Shown here in pieces: positions 31,481 through 41,701 of a DNA stretch of 41,701 bases. Within the stretch, counting starts at the first letter, position 1, and each line of letters begins with the position of its first letter. The stretch is from Gammaproteobacteria bacterium (GTDB lineage: Bacteria > Pseudomonadota > Gammaproteobacteria > Methylococcales > Methylomonadaceae). Below the pieces are notes generated by a model. The model had not been told where the DNA came from and did no database searches. It saw nothing but the letters and a program-made list of their open reading frames with translations. A program made the translations under genes and the position numbers. The stretch is taken from NCBI GenBank assembly GCA_024277935.1, contig JAJRUF010000097.1:1-41701 (forward strand), in the 5' to 3' direction.

Positions 31481-32617
31481 ATGGCAAAAGAAGATTTTTA
31501 TAAGTTATTAGGTGTTGAAAAAAATGCCAGTGTAATTGAAATAAAGAAGAGCTATCGTCGTATGGCGATGAAATTTCACCCGGATAGAAATAAAGATGCT
31601 CCAGACAAGGCTGAAGAGAAATTTAAGCAAATAAAACAGGCTTATGAAATTTTATCTGACGATAAAAAACGTGCAGCCTATGATCAATTTGGCCATGCGG
31701 GTGTTGATCAGAGTATGGGAGGAGGCTCTGGTTTTGGTGGCAATGGAGATTTTGGGGATATTTTTGGTGATGTTTTTGGTGATATTTTTGGCGGCGGTGG
31801 TGGACGTAGACGAAGTAATGTTCAAGCGGGTTCTGACTTACGCTATAACCTAGAATTAACACTTGAAGAAGCTGTAGGCGGTACAGAAGCAACGGTTAAA
31901 GTGCCTGTCTTAGTGTCATGTAAAGTCTGTGGTGGCTCAGGTGCCAAAAAAGGGTCAAGCCCTGTAACGTGTACAACTTGTCAAGGGCATGGGCAAGTTA
32001 GAATGCAACAAGGTTTCTTTTCAGTACAGCAAACCTGCCCAACCTGTAATGGCACAGGGCAACAAATAAAAGACCCTTGTAGGCCTTGTCATGGCAAAGG
32101 ACGCGTTCAAGAAAATAAAACATTATCAGTTAAAGTACCTGCTGGAGTAGATACTGGAGATCGTATTCGTTTGGCGGGAGAAGGTGAATCTGGTGTAAAT
32201 GGTGGACCTGCTGGTGATTTATATGTGCAAGTTCAGGTAAAGGATCACGCTATCTTTACTCGGGATGGAGCCAATTTGTATTGTGAAGTCCCCATTAGTT
32301 TTCCAACGGCTTGTGTAGGTGGAACTTTAGAAGTACCCACCTTAAATGGAAAGGTTAAGCTTAAAATACCCGCAGAGACTCAAACCGGTAAGTTGTTTAG
32401 GTTAAGAGGAAAAGGAGTTAAGCCTGTTCGTGGTGGAGCAGTAGGTGATTTACTTTGCCGTGTGCAAATTGAAACACCGGTACGTTTAACTAAAGAGCAA
32501 AAAGTATTAGTTGAAAAATTTCAGGATTCGTTAACGGGGGGAGGGAAGCATCATAGTCCGCAGGAGCACTCCTGGACGGACGGTGTAAAAAGCTTTTTTG
32601 ATAAATTAACAGGATAA
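31481..32617 (+). CDS. dnaJ: Chaperone DnaJ (Hsp40)
   Basis: 378 residues from the ATG at 31481 ([12 protein letters not shown]). An upstream ATG at 31460 only adds MQAVIYV and lies inside the leader hairpin. J domain with HPD at 33-35, Gly/Phe-rich linker (about 75-115), four zinc repeats [24 protein letters not shown] and CRPCHGKG, and C-terminal substrate-binding domains. Full class A DnaJ. It stimulates the DnaK ATPase. dapB starts three bases after its stop. Confidence 0.97.
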   Translation: MAKEDFYKLLGVEKNASVIEIKKSYRRMAMKFHPDRNKDAPDKAEEKFKQIKQAYEILSDDKKRAAYDQFGHAGVDQSMGGGSGFGGNGDFGDIFGDVFGDIFGGGGGRRRSNVQAGSDLRYNLELTLEEAVGGTEATVKVPVLVSCKVCGGSGAKKGSSPVTCTTCQGHGQVRMQQGFFSVQQTCPTCNGTGQQIKDPCRPCHGKGRVQENKTLSVKVPAGVDTGDRIRLAGEGESGVNGGPAGDLYVQVQVKDHAIFTRDGANLYCEVPISFPTACVGGTLEVPTLNGKVKLKIPAETQTGKLFRLRGKGVKPVRGGAVGDLLCRVQIETPVRLTKEQKVLVEKFQDSLTGGGKHHSPQEHSWTDGVKSFFDKLTG

Positions 32618-33424
<807 letters not shown>

Positions 33425-33751
33425 CAACGGTTATCCAATATAGCAGAAATTTGTTGGCTTTTTGAACTTAAAAAACATCAATTTATATTAGAATCTATTA
33501 TAAAGCTTAATTAGCAGTGAGCAATAACAAAATAAGGAACTAATTTTACAATAAGGCTTCTATGAAAGTGAGTTCTAAATTGCTATCTGCTTTGAATATG
33601 AGTAGTATAAACATACATTCTTAAATGTATGTTATATACAAAGTTAGGATGGTGATTTAATATACGAATTTAGATGATAGTTTAAATATCGGCATCATTT
33701 TTAGGTTGAAGTTGTAATATTAAAATAAAAATAACATAAGGGGTAAACAAA
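33425..33751. other. 327-base gap with a 20-codon ORF and a stem-loop
   Basis: No recognised gene. A 20-codon frame (ATG 33562 to TAA 33624, MKVSSKLLSALNMSSINIHS) follows an AAGG ribosome-binding-like site. It ends inside a hairpin whose arms are AACATACATT (33610-33619) and AATGTATGTT (33624-33633), extendable with one bulge to GTATA/TATAC. About 120 bases separate this from the next gene. Confidence 0.45.
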
Positions 33752-34183
33752 ATGACTTTTGGTGGAATCATTGCTATCTTGGTAGCGATATGGATTTATA
33801 GAACTGCGATTGAACAAAAAACAGGTAATGTATTTTATTGGGTTGCAGGCAGTTTTGTGGTGTTTTTAGCGGTACAGTTTTTATCGATTGAATTTAATGG
33901 CATGATTATTGACATGTTTGATACTGATATCAGTAGTGAATATGATAATGCCGGTGGCCTTAAAGCAGTAGAAAATAGTGATAGAGCCGGTTTAGAATCT
34001 GGAACAGGTGGGACGTTAATTGGTATCTTCTTTGAGTTATTTACCTGGGTACTTCCTTTCTTTGTTGTTGCTATTCTTAGGCAACTTTTTATGCTGAAAC
34101 AATCTTTCAATTTTATGGGACTGTTTGGTGGTATTAAAGAAATGTTTATTAGCATTAAAAACAGCTTTAAAACAACAGCATAA
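33752..34183 (+). CDS. Small membrane protein, unknown
   Basis: 143 residues with a good ribosome-binding site (AAGGGG). Spans are likely at about 3-17, 29-47 and 85-108. Between spans two and three is a soluble acidic loop (SSEYDNAGGLKAVENSDRAG). The C-terminus is amphipathic and basic. No family recognised. A strong terminator follows, so it is transcribed alone from the long upstream region. Confidence 0.75.
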   Translation: MTFGGIIAILVAIWIYRTAIEQKTGNVFYWVAGSFVVFLAVQFLSIEFNGMIIDMFDTDISSEYDNAGGLKAVENSDRAGLESGTGGTLIGIFFELFTWVLPFFVVAILRQLFMLKQSFNFMGLFGGIKEMFISIKNSFKTTA

Positions 34184-34200
34184 ATTTAATATTGTTGTTG

Positions 34201-34238
34201 AAACAAAAAAGCCTAGATTAATCTAGGCTTTTTTGTTT
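34201..34238 (+). terminator. Strong intrinsic terminator
   Basis: A perfect palindrome GCCTAGATTAATCTAGGC (34211-34228) is flanked by six A on the left and six T on the right, extended by AAAC/GTTT. It works in either direction and lies 17 bases after the membrane-protein stop. Confidence 0.92.
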
Positions 34239-34288
34239 GTAGAATTTCTTTATGGTTTCTAACAAACCATAGTTAGTAATGGGGCAAA

Positions 34289-34312
34289 GGTTTAGCCTCG
34301 CTAGGCTAAACC
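34289..34312. terminator. 10-base-pair hairpin before the DUF2970 gene end
   Basis: GGTTTAGCCT and AGGCTAAACC flank CGCT. There is no U-tract. It could end the convergent DUF2970 transcript or be a small palindromic repeat. A weaker TATGGTTT/AAACCATA stem lies just upstream. Confidence 0.45.
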
Positions 34313-34401
34313 CTCACTTCCAAAAATAATTGTTAGGATGGTTTTAAACACTTACTTAAATAAACACACGCTGATATAAAAAGTGTTATGTGTTTTTAGA
34401 A

Positions 34402-34590
34402 TTAGCTTGTTACAACAGATACGACCGAAACAATAGCTAAAATAAATAGTACTACGGCAATAAGGCCAACAATAATGTAGCTAGCAAGACTACCTTGTTC
34501 AAAATCCGCTTCTCTATTTTTGTTACTTTGTATGCCAATACCTGCAGCAATAACGCTTTTTATAACATTTAGTAAATTTGGTTTTGACAT
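34402..34590 (-). CDS. DUF2970 small membrane protein
   Basis: 62 residues. LLNVIKSVIAAGIGIQSNKNREADFEQG is the DUF2970 signature (conserved SVxAAxxGxQS and DFExG), followed by one span IIVGLIAVVLFILAIVSVVSVV. Function unknown; widespread in gammaproteobacteria. Preceded by TAGGAGC as ribosome-binding site. Divergent from metH. Confidence 0.85.
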   Translation of the reverse strand: MSKPNLLNVIKSVIAAGIGIQSNKNREADFEQGSLASYIIVGLIAVVLFILAIVSVVSVVTS

Positions 34591-34696
34591 TTTTTGCTCC
34601 TAACTTATTTATTAGTGTTTTATGATGTAGCTCTGAATTTTATCAGGCATTCGTTAAATATACGACTCATTAGTTCAAACTCCTATTTTTATTTCT

Positions 34697-37600
34697 ATGA
34701 ATAATACCGAATTATTAAAACAGCAATTATCACAGCGTATCTTGTTTCTTGATGGTGCCATGGGCACAATGATTCAAAGTTATCACTTAGAAGAAAAAGA
34801 CTATCGAGGTGACCGTTTTGCTGATTGGGACTGTGACCTTAAGGGTAATAATGATTTATTATCCCTGACTCAGCCCGATATTATTAAGGCGATTCACCGT
34901 GCGTATTATGAGGTTGGTGTTGACATTGTTGAGACCAATACTTTTAATGCAACTAGCATTGCTATGGCTGATTACAATATGCAGTCACCAGCTTATGAAA
35001 TTAATTTGGAATCTGTTCGCTTAGCTAAGCAGGTGGCAGCTGAATCTACCGCATTAACTCCAGATAAACCAAGGTTTGTGGCGGGCACATTGGGGCCCAC
35101 TAACCGTACAGCATCCATGTCACCTGAGGTTAATGACCCGGGTTTTAGAAATATTAGTTTTGATGAGTTAGTTGAAGCTTATACCGAAGCTGTACGAGGT
35201 ATGTGTGATGCCGATGTTGATATTATTTTAATCGAAACTATTTTTGATACATTAAATGCAAAAGCCGCTATTTTTGCTGTAGAGCAGTATTTTGATGTAC
35301 TGGGATATAAGTTACCAGTGATGATTTCAGGGACTATTACTGATGCATCGGGGCGTACACTTTCAGGCCAGACAGCTGCCGCATTTTGGAATTCATTAAG
35401 TCATGTTAACCCTATTTCTATCGGTTTTAACTGTGCATTAGGGGCCACTGAATTACGCCAATATATTGCAGAAGTCTCAAATATTGCTGATACCCATATT
35501 TCAGCACATCCCAATGCAGGTTTACCGAATGAATTTGGTGAGTATGATGAAACGCCAGAAGAAATGGCCAAAGAAATTGCGGATTGGGCTGAACAAGGCT
35601 ATTTGAATATTATTGGTGGTTGTTGTGGTACTTCACCAGAATACATCAAGGCTATTGCTGATAAAGTGCAAAAATACCCGCCAAGAAAAATACCAGAAAT
35701 TGAAAAACAATGTCGCTTGGCAGGCTTGGAGCCACAAAATATTACGCCTGATTCATTGTTTGTGAATGTAGGTGAAAGAACTAATGTTACAGGCTCGGCA
35801 AAATTTAAACGCTTAATTGTAGAGGGTGATTTTGAAACAGCATTAGAGGTTGCTAAAGATCAAGTTGAAAATGGCGCGCAAATTATTGATATCAACATGG
35901 ATGAAGGTATGTTGGAGTCAAAAGAAGCGATGGTACGGTTTTTAAATTTAATCGCCTCTGAACCAGATATTGCCAAAGTACCCATTATGCTGGACTCTTC
36001 TAAATGGGATATTTTAGAAGCCGGGTTAAAATGTATTCAGGGGAAAGGGGTTGTTAATTCAATCTCGATAAAAGAAGGTGAAGAAAACTTTATCAGACAG
36101 GCTAAACTGGTTCGTCGTTATGGTGCTGCCGTTATTGTTATGGCATTTGACGAACAAGGCCAGGCTGATACCCAGCAAAGAAAAATAGAAATTTGTCAGC
36201 GAGCTTATAAAATTTTGACAGAAGTGGTTAACTTTCCACCTGAAGATATTATTTTTGACCCCAATATTTTTGCCATTGCCACAGGAATTGATGAGCATAA
36301 CAATTATGGAGTAGATTTTATTGAAGCAACGCGAGAAATTAAAGCAACATGTCCACATGCTTTAATTTCTGGTGGTGTATCCAATGTATCTTTTTCTTTT
36401 CGGGGTAATAATTTGGTTCGTGAAGCTATTCATGCAGTATTTCTCTATCATGCGATTAAAGCGGGTATGGATATGGGAATTGTTAATGCAGGGCAGCTTG
36501 CTATTTATGAAGATATTCCTGGTGAACTACGAAATGCTGTTGAAGATGTTGTGCTTAACCGCAACCCTGAAGCCACAGAAGCTATGCTGGAAATGGCACA
36601 AAAATATCAAGGAGCTGGTGGGGTAGCAAAAAAAGAAGATTTGGAATGGCGAAGCTGGCCTGTCACTAAAAGGCTGGAACATGCCCTGGTTAAAGGTAAT
36701 GCTGATTATATTATTGAAGATACTGAACAGGCGCGTATAGAGGCAGAATTACCTTTACATGTGATTGAAGGGCCATTAATGGACGGTATGAATGTGGTTG
36801 GCGATCTGTTTGGTGAAGGCAAAATGTTCTTGCCGCAGGTGGTCAAATCGGCGCGAGTCATGAAAAAAGCAGTTGCTCATTTAATGCCTTTTATGGATGC
36901 TGAAAAAGAGGGTGGACTGAAGGCTAATGGAAAGGTTCTAATGGCTACTGTAAAAGGTGATGTGCATGATATTGGTAAAAATATCGTGGGAGTCGTGTTG
37001 CAATGTAATAACTTTGAAGTCATTGATATGGGGGTGATGGTGCCCGCAGAGCAGATTTTAAGAAAGGCAAAAGAAGAAAATGTCGATATTATTGGTTTGA
37101 GCGGATTAATTACACCATCTTTAGATGAAATGGTACACGTTGCCAAAGAAATGCAAAGGCAAGGATTTGATATTCCATTAATGATTGGTGGCGCAACAAC
37201 TTCCCGTGCTCATACGGCCGTGAAAATTGAGCAAAATTATCAGGCACCGACTATTTATGTGACGGATGCATCAAGAAGTGTCGGTGTTGTGAGCTCATTA
37301 TTAAGTGATGAATTAAAACATACTTACGTAGAAAAAATTAGAGCTGAATACGAGCAGGTACGTGAACGTCATAAAGGGCGTAAGGCTCAAGTGAAACAAC
37401 ATAGTTTAGAAAAAGCCAGGTTAAATGGATTTGATGCAGGTGATTATGAACCTGTTAAACCAAAATTTTTAGGTACAAAGGTCATTGACTCTTTGTCTTT
37501 GGATGTTTTAGTGCCTTATATAGATTGGTCTCCTTTTTTCCAAACCTGGGAGTTATCGGGTAAATACCCTAATATTTTAAAAGATGAGGTTGTTGGCGAA

Positions 37601-38365
37601 ACGGCCACAAAATTATTTGCCGATGCTAAACAAATGTTGAACCAAATTGTTAGCGAGAAATGGTTGACTGCTAAGGCAGTGATTGGATTTTTCCCAGCTA
37701 ATAGTGTAGACGATGATATTGAACTCTATACAGATGAGTCGCGTACAGAAGTGCTGGAAACTTTACATCATTTGCGTCAGCAAAATGTAAAAGCACCAGG
37801 GCGAGCTAATTTTTGTTTATCCGATTTTATTGCCAGTAAGGCAAGTGGTAAAGCTGATTATATAGGTGGTTTTGCGGTAACGACAGGTATTGGTATTGAG
37901 GAAAAAGTTGCTCAGTATGAAAAAGATTATGATGATTATAATTCTATTATGCTTAAAGCTTTGGCTGACCGGTTAGCAGAAGCATTTGCTGAATATTTAC
38001 ATCAGCAAGTAAGAAAGTTACATTGGGGATATGCCTCAGATGAAACGCATGCAAATGAACAATTAATTGCCGAAGAATACAAAGGTATTAGACCTGCACC
38101 GGGTTACCCCGCGTGCCCTGACCATACAGAGAAAGAAAAATTATTTGAATTATTAGATGCAACAGCTGCAACCACTATCGAGTTAACAGAAAGTTATGCA
38201 ATGTTTCCGACTGCCGCAGTGAGTGGCTGGTATTTCTCTCACCCCGAATCACAATATTTTAATGTGGGTAAAATAGATGATGAGCAACTTGAAAGCTATG
38301 CTAAAAGAAAAGGTATGACTAAAGAAGTGGCAGAGCGTTGGTTGTCAGCACATTTACATCATTAA
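34697..38365 (+). CDS. metH: Cobalamin-dependent methionine synthase
   Basis: 1222 residues with all four modules. The homocysteine domain has [12 protein letters not shown] and zinc ligands C246 (GFNCALG), C309 and C310 ([11 protein letters not shown]). The folate domain has [14 protein letters not shown] and MLDSSKW. The B12 domain has the lower-ligand motif DVHDIG with H757, and [15 protein letters not shown] follows as MIGGATTS. The SAM reactivation domain has [13 protein letters not shown] near the end. It methylates homocysteine from methyl-tetrahydrofolate. The spacer from the divergent DUF2970 gene is only 106 bases and holds no visible cobalamin or SAM riboswitch. Confidence 0.98.
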   Translation: MNNTELLKQQLSQRILFLDGAMGTMIQSYHLEEKDYRGDRFADWDCDLKGNNDLLSLTQPDIIKAIHRAYYEVGVDIVETNTFNATSIAMADYNMQSPAYEINLESVRLAKQVAAESTALTPDKPRFVAGTLGPTNRTASMSPEVNDPGFRNISFDELVEAYTEAVRGMCDADVDIILIETIFDTLNAKAAIFAVEQYFDVLGYKLPVMISGTITDASGRTLSGQTAAAFWNSLSHVNPISIGFNCALGATELRQYIAEVSNIADTHISAHPNAGLPNEFGEYDETPEEMAKEIADWAEQGYLNIIGGCCGTSPEYIKAIADKVQKYPPRKIPEIEKQCRLAGLEPQNITPDSLFVNVGERTNVTGSAKFKRLIVEGDFETALEVAKDQVENGAQIIDINMDEGMLESKEAMVRFLNLIASEPDIAKVPIMLDSSKWDILEAGLKCIQGKGVVNSISIKEGEENFIRQAKLVRRYGAAVIVMAFDEQGQADTQQRKIEICQRAYKILTEVVNFPPEDIIFDPNIFAIATGIDEHNNYGVDFIEATREIKATCPHALISGGVSNVSFSFRGNNLVREAIHAVFLYHAIKAGMDMGIVNAGQLAIYEDIPGELRNAVEDVVLNRNPEATEAMLEMAQKYQGAGGVAKKEDLEWRSWPVTKRLEHALVKGNADYIIEDTEQARIEAELPLHVIEGPLMDGMNVVGDLFGEGKMFLPQVVKSARVMKKAVAHLMPFMDAEKEGGLKANGKVLMATVKGDVHDIGKNIVGVVLQCNNFEVIDMGVMVPAEQILRKAKEENVDIIGLSGLITPSLDEMVHVAKEMQRQGFDIPLMIGGATTSRAHTAVKIEQNYQAPTIYVTDASRSVGVVSSLLSDELKHTYVEKIRAEYEQVRERHKGRKAQVKQHSLEKARLNGFDAGDYEPVKPKFLGTKVIDSLSLDVLVPYIDWSPFFQTWELSGKYPNILKDEVVGETATKLFADAKQMLNQIVSEKWLTAKAVIGFFPANSVDDDIELYTDESRTEVLETLHHLRQQNVKAPGRANFCLSDFIASKASGKADYIGGFAVTTGIGIEEKVAQYEKDYDDYNSIMLKALADRLAEAFAEYLHQQVRKLHWGYASDETHANEQLIAEEYKGIRPAPGYPACPDHTEKEKLFELLDATAATTIELTESYAMFPTAAVSGWYFSHPESQYFNVGKIDDEQLESYAKRKGMTKEVAERWLSAHLHH

Positions 38366-38378
38366 GGATAAGAAAGAT

Positions 38379-38882
38379 ATGTCTGTAAATAAGCTTGAAA
38401 AAGCAACAGAAAGACTGATGTATGCCAGTCGCTGGATTTTAGCCCCTGTTTATTTGGGGCTTAGCCTAGCTTTATTTGGGCTGTTTATTAAATTTTTTCA
38501 GGAAATTTATCACTTTTTACCACAGATATTGGAAATTGATGAATCCACTTTGATTTTAAACTTACTGACTTTAATTGACCTCACTTTGGTTGGGAGTTTG
38601 CTTGTTATTGTAATGTTCAGTGGGTACGAAAATTTTGTCTCACAAATGGATATTGGAGCGGAGACTGAAAAACTGGGGTGGTTAGGTAGCCATGATTATA
38701 GCTCTCTTAAAATGAAAGTAGCTGTTTCCATTGTTGCTATTTCATCTATTCATTTGTTGAAAATTTTTATGAATGTGCAAGAAACTGATAATGACAAGTT
38801 AATGTGGTATGTTCTGATTCATTTAACATTAGTAATTTCTGCTTTTTTTATGGGGTATTTAGATAAAATATCCAGGGATTAA
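38379..38882 (+). CDS. YqhA-family (UPF0114) membrane protein
   Basis: 167 residues. [24 protein letters not shown] opens the UPF0114 pattern. [10 protein letters not shown] and [26 protein letters not shown] follow, with four hydrophobic spans in all and a C-terminal [11 protein letters not shown]. Function unknown. It lies 13 bases after metH with an AAGGATAAG ribosome-binding site, so probably in the metH transcript. Confidence 0.93.
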   Translation: MSVNKLEKATERLMYASRWILAPVYLGLSLALFGLFIKFFQEIYHFLPQILEIDESTLILNLLTLIDLTLVGSLLVIVMFSGYENFVSQMDIGAETEKLGWLGSHDYSSLKMKVAVSIVAISSIHLLKIFMNVQETDNDKLMWYVLIHLTLVISAFFMGYLDKISRD

Positions 38883-38885
38883 GTG

Positions 38886-39122
38886 ATGCTAAAGTTAATT
38901 TTATTAGGAACAGCGGGTTGTCATTTATGTGAACAAGCTGAATTGATTATATCAGCCTGTACAGGTGTTGAAATTGAATTAATTGATATAGCAGAGCAAC
39001 AACAATGGCAGAAAAAATATGCGATTCGGATTCCTGTTTTATATCATCAAGAGACTAGCAGTGAGTTGGGCTGGCCATTTTCTCTGCAACAGGTTCATAA
39101 GTTTATTGATAAACTGAATTGA
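38886..39122 (+). CDS. Glutaredoxin-like protein (DUF836)
   Basis: 78 residues from ATG 38886; a GTG at 38883 directly after the preceding stop would add one residue. The thioredoxin-fold start LILLGTAGCHLCEQAE has the CxxC redox site CHLC. The cis-Pro strand is IRIPVLYH, followed by WPFSLQQVHKFI. Small disulphide reductase of the DUF836 type; partner unknown. Third gene after metH. Confidence 0.85.
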   Translation: MLKLILLGTAGCHLCEQAELIISACTGVEIELIDIAEQQQWQKKYAIRIPVLYHQETSSELGWPFSLQQVHKFIDKLN

Positions 39123-39188
39123 ACATTATAAAAGCGTGGCGTAAAGTTTAATAAAGCGGAAAAATAAATTAGTAGATAATTTATGAAG

Positions 39189-39209
39189 CCCTCTCTTTTT
39201 CAAGGAGGG
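39189..39209 (+). terminator. Weak hairpin before fumC
   Basis: CCCTC pairs with GAGGG around an 11-base loop, about 65 bases after the glutaredoxin-like gene. There is no U-tract, so it is a weak terminator candidate. Confidence 0.3.
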
Positions 39210-39237
39210 GGTGTTTCAAAATATATAAGGTTTTTAA

Positions 39238-40623
39238 ATGACTAAAAAATACAGAATAGAAAAAGACAGCATGGGTGAGTTACAAGTGCCAGTTGAAGCT
39301 TTATATGCAGCACAAACACAAAGAGCTATCGATAACTTTCCTGTTAGTGGCCTGGTCTTACCCTCTGCATTTATAAAAACAGTTGCATTAATCAAAAAAA
39401 ATGCAGCTAAAGTCAATATGGAACTAGCTGTGCTTGATCAACAAAAAGGTGATGCTATTATTACAGCGGCTCAGCAAGTGATTGATGGTCAACATTCAGA
39501 GCAGTTTCCTATTGATATATTTCAAACGGGCTCAGGTACTAGCACTAATATGAATGTTAATGAAGTTTTAGCACATATTGCAACTGAGTTGGCTGGCGTT
39601 AATATCGGTGCTAATGACCATGTTAATATGGGGCAGAGTAGTAATGATGTTATTCCTACCGCCATTCATATCAGTGCGGCTCTTGAATGCCATAAAATAT
39701 TATTACCAGGGCTTACTCATCTTGCTGAAACTATCGAGAAAAAAGCGGAATCTGTTGATAAGGTAACCAAAACAGGACGGACCCATTTAATGGATGCGAT
39801 GCCTATTAGAATGAGTCAGGAGCTTGGTGCTTGGGCATTGCAAATTCGTAATGGTAAAGAGCGAATAAATTCAGCTTTGACTAGAGTTTATAAGTTAGCA
39901 TTGGGGGGAACCGCAGTAGGAACTGGGATTAATGCTGATCCAAAGTTTGCGGAGAAATTTTCACAAGCTTTATCTGCAGAAACAGGTTTACCTTTTCAGC
40001 CTAATGATTCTTTTTTTGAAAGTTTAAGTGCGCAAGATGCAATGGTTGAACTGTCAGGGCAGATGAAGGTTGTAGCGGTTAGTTTAATGAAAATAGCGAA
40101 TGATTTACGCTGGATGAATAGTGGGCCTTTAGCGGGATTAGGAGAGATAGAATTAACCGCTCTGCAACCGGGTAGCAGTATTATGCCTGGGAAAGTCAAC
40201 CCAGTTATTCCCGAAGCGACAGCAATGGTTGCCGCTCAAGTGATTGGAAATGATGCAACCATAACGGTAGCAGGGCAAGCAGGTACTTTTCAGTTGAATG
40301 TTATGTTGCCGGTTATTGTTTATAATATATTACAGAGTATTGATATTTTAGGGAATGTCTCGACTATTTTGGCAGATAAGGCCATTGCTACATTTAAGGT
40401 GCGAGAAGATAATTTACAACAAGCGCTCTCTAAAAATCCAATTTTAGTAACAGCTTTAAACCCTATTATTGGGTATGAGTTGGCAGCTAAAGTTGCAAAG
40501 GCTGCCTATAAGCAAAGTCGACCCATTGTTGATGTGGCAGAAGAAATGACAGATTTAACGCGTGAAGTATTAGAAAAATTATTAGAACCAAGTCATTTAA
40601 CAAAAGGTGGAATTAGCCAGTAA
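39238..40623 (+). CDS. fumC: Class II fumarate hydratase
   Basis: 461 residues of the aspartase/fumarase family. Start YRIEKDSMGELQVP. TGSGTSTNMNVNEV, GQSSNDVIPTAIHIS, GRTHLMDAMPIRMSQE (catalytic-region His at 183) and the signature GSSIMPGKVNP (312-322) with the mobile-loop Ser are all present. TKTGRTHLMDA and HLTKGGISQ ending fit FumC better than aspartase or ASL. It interconverts fumarate and malate, is iron-independent and cytoplasmic. A ribosome-binding site is not obvious (ATAAGG at 39225). Confidence 0.94.
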   Translation: MTKKYRIEKDSMGELQVPVEALYAAQTQRAIDNFPVSGLVLPSAFIKTVALIKKNAAKVNMELAVLDQQKGDAIITAAQQVIDGQHSEQFPIDIFQTGSGTSTNMNVNEVLAHIATELAGVNIGANDHVNMGQSSNDVIPTAIHISAALECHKILLPGLTHLAETIEKKAESVDKVTKTGRTHLMDAMPIRMSQELGAWALQIRNGKERINSALTRVYKLALGGTAVGTGINADPKFAEKFSQALSAETGLPFQPNDSFFESLSAQDAMVELSGQMKVVAVSLMKIANDLRWMNSGPLAGLGEIELTALQPGSSIMPGKVNPVIPEATAMVAAQVIGNDATITVAGQAGTFQLNVMLPVIVYNILQSIDILGNVSTILADKAIATFKVREDNLQQALSKNPILVTALNPIIGYELAAKVAKAAYKQSRPIVDVAEEMTDLTREVLEKLLEPSHLTKGGISQ

Positions 40624-40655
40624 GTTAAGGCATAGTAGAATGTGTTGCACCTGAC

Positions 40656-40747
40656 GAACTGTAGAATGGACTTTAGTCCGCAATAGAATTATGGAGTTTG
40701 TTTCATACACGTTCCTAAACCTTAGTTTATAAAATAAGCTGTGGGTT
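40656..40747 (+). repeat. Palindromic repeat, copy B
   Basis: Starts GAACTGTAGAA with TGGACTTTAGTCCGC in the hairpin and CAATAGAAT after it, nearly identical to copy A at 27463. The right half has TTTCATACACGTTCCTAAACC (shared with copy C at 25588) and TTTATAAAATAA. It lies between fumC and the zinc-ribbon nuclease gene. Confidence 0.75.
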
Positions 40748-40786
40748 GAGGTAAGCATATAACTTAAATGATAGGAAGGAGAAGTA

Positions 40787-41701
40787 ATGGCAATTTTATT
40801 ATGTAATAAATGTAGTTATTTACATGAAGTCTCCAATGATTTTGTTGGTCAGACAGTTAGTTGCCCCATTTGTAAGGAGCCGGCTCCTATCCATAATACG
40901 ACAGCATTAGTAAAAAATGTTATTTCTAAATATCAAATCCTGCTAGAGAAGTATAAACAATTAAAGGATAAGGCAACAGCAGCTTCTAAAGATATTGAAT
41001 ATGTTGAGAGTTTAGAAGATGATATTGATCTGCATAACACTTCGGCAATGACTGATTTAACACAGTTTAAACCAATAGTAGACTGGTTTGCGGAAAAGAA
41101 AATTACTCTGGATATTGATACAAAAACGATTGATACTCAAGGCTTTTTTGATGAAGTGGCTGTTGCATTAGGAGAGAATTACCAACTACTTAAAACAGTT
41201 AATGATCAAATTAAACGGTCACAAAGAAAGGGTTATGGTTCTGCATCTATCGTTATTTCAAAATATTCTCAAAAGGAAATACAAGCTTTAACGCAATATT
41301 GTAAAGTATTGTATGATTTTTCATTTGTTGCAAAGTATTTTTATAACAAGCAAGAAAAGAAGATCCACTTAACTTTACAGCAAGCACCTTCAGTATTAAA
41401 TTTTTTTAATGGTGAATGGCTTGAGTGGTTTGTTTTTATGAAACTTTTAATCTTGTTTTATGAAAAAAAGGTTCCATTCTCTGCATTAAGAAGTTTTAAA
41501 GTTTATTTTCCAAATGAAGATCAGCATGAGGTGGATGTTTTTTTTCTGCTTAATAATAACACGCCTCTGGTTATCGAATGTAAATCAGGTGAGTTTAGAT
41601 CGACTATTGAAAAATATCAAAAGTTAAGAAAACGAATGGGAATTGATAAACAAAACTTTACCATGCTGGTACTTGGTGTAACGGATGAGCAGATAAAAGG
41701 T
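40787..41701 (+). CDS. Zinc-ribbon protein with Card1/Can2-like nuclease domain (partial)
   Basis: The frame is open for 305 codons and runs off the window; the start ATG has a good ribosome-binding site (AGGAAGGAGAAGTA). Residues 1-35 form a zinc ribbon with C6-x2-C9 and C26-x2-C29. Residues 40-75 look coiled-coil. Residues 205-305 resemble the PD-(D/E)xK domain of DUF1887/Card1: FNGEWLEWFVFMKL, E248-V-D250 in QHEVDVFFLL and E264-C-K266 in LVIECKSGEF. In Card1 and Can2 that domain is preceded by a CARF domain that binds cyclic oligoadenylate. The middle part here (90-200) is not recognisably CARF. It is probably a DNA- or RNA-directed nuclease; what activates it is unknown. Confidence 0.75.
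   Translation, partial: MAILLCNKCSYLHEVSNDFVGQTVSCPICKEPAPIHNTTALVKNVISKYQILLEKYKQLKDKATAASKDIEYVESLEDDIDLHNTSAMTDLTQFKPIVDWFAEKKITLDIDTKTIDTQGFFDEVAVALGENYQLLKTVNDQIKRSQRKGYGSASIVISKYSQKEIQALTQYCKVLYDFSFVAKYFYNKQEKKIHLTLQQAPSVLNFFNGEWLEWFVFMKLLILFYEKKVPFSALRSFKVYFPNEDQHEVDVFFLLNNNTPLVIECKSGEFRSTIEKYQKLRKRMGIDKQNFTMLVLGVTDEQIKG

Noticed and set aside
34591-34696. Possible cobalamin or SAM riboswitch before metH
   Set aside because: The spacer is only 106 bases, AT-rich, and lacks a B12 box or SAM-box pattern.

Overview
The window is an AT-rich chromosomal segment from a gammaproteobacterium. Several gene pairs are typical of that class: rnr-rlmB, the HAD phosphatase divergent from rppH, hrcA-grpE-dnaK-dnaJ-dapB, and a B12-dependent metH. 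A cytochrome P460 gene, HrcA in a gammaproteobacterium and several interspersed palindromic repeats would fit a methanotroph (Methylococcales), but that placement is an inference. No particulate methane monooxygenase or other diagnostic gene is present.

Layout. 1-122: the tail of a response regulator, then a 556-base gap holding an imperfect inverted repeat. 679-9690: housekeeping genes (RNase R, RlmB, a small unknown protein, a HAD phosphatase, RppH, PyrF, a CinA-like protein with an eroded C-terminal domain, and the ABC-F protein Uup). 9764-9851: tRNA-Ser(GGA), the apparent entry point of an island.

9852-about 22100: a genomic island. It begins with a truncated tyrosine integrase. It is dominated by one long minus-strand operon reading half-HsdS, HsdM, DinD, HsdS, DUF559 nuclease, DUF1016 (YhcG-like) nuclease, KAP P-loop NTPase, HsdR and a broken zinc metallopeptidase. 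Most of these genes overlap or nearly touch. The far end holds remnants of an ISL3-type and an IS66-type transposase. Several lesions suggest that restriction by this island is decaying: HsdR has Gly where the catalytic Asp of its DEAD-like box belongs, HsdS has a shortened second target-recognition domain, and the metallopeptidase has a stop codon and a frameshift.

22299-25517: a minus-strand group of a dynamin-like membrane GTPase with eroded GTP motifs, a multi-pass membrane protein and YigZ, followed by a monocistronic cytochrome P460 gene with its own terminator. 25704-27428: a DUF3014 membrane-anchored protein and an exported single-span protein of unknown function.

27583-33424: heat-shock cluster hrcA-grpE-dnaK-dnaJ followed by dapB. 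There is a sigma-32-like promoter at the hrcA/grpE junction and a structured dnaJ leader. 33752-40623: two small membrane proteins, metH, a YqhA-family protein, a glutaredoxin-like protein and fumC. 40787-41701: an ORF running off the window that joins a zinc ribbon to a PD-(D/E)xK nuclease domain resembling that of Card1/Can2 (DUF1887). Three copies of a small palindromic element (about 25590, 27463 and 40656) lie between genes in the right half. No CRISPR array or rRNA was seen.
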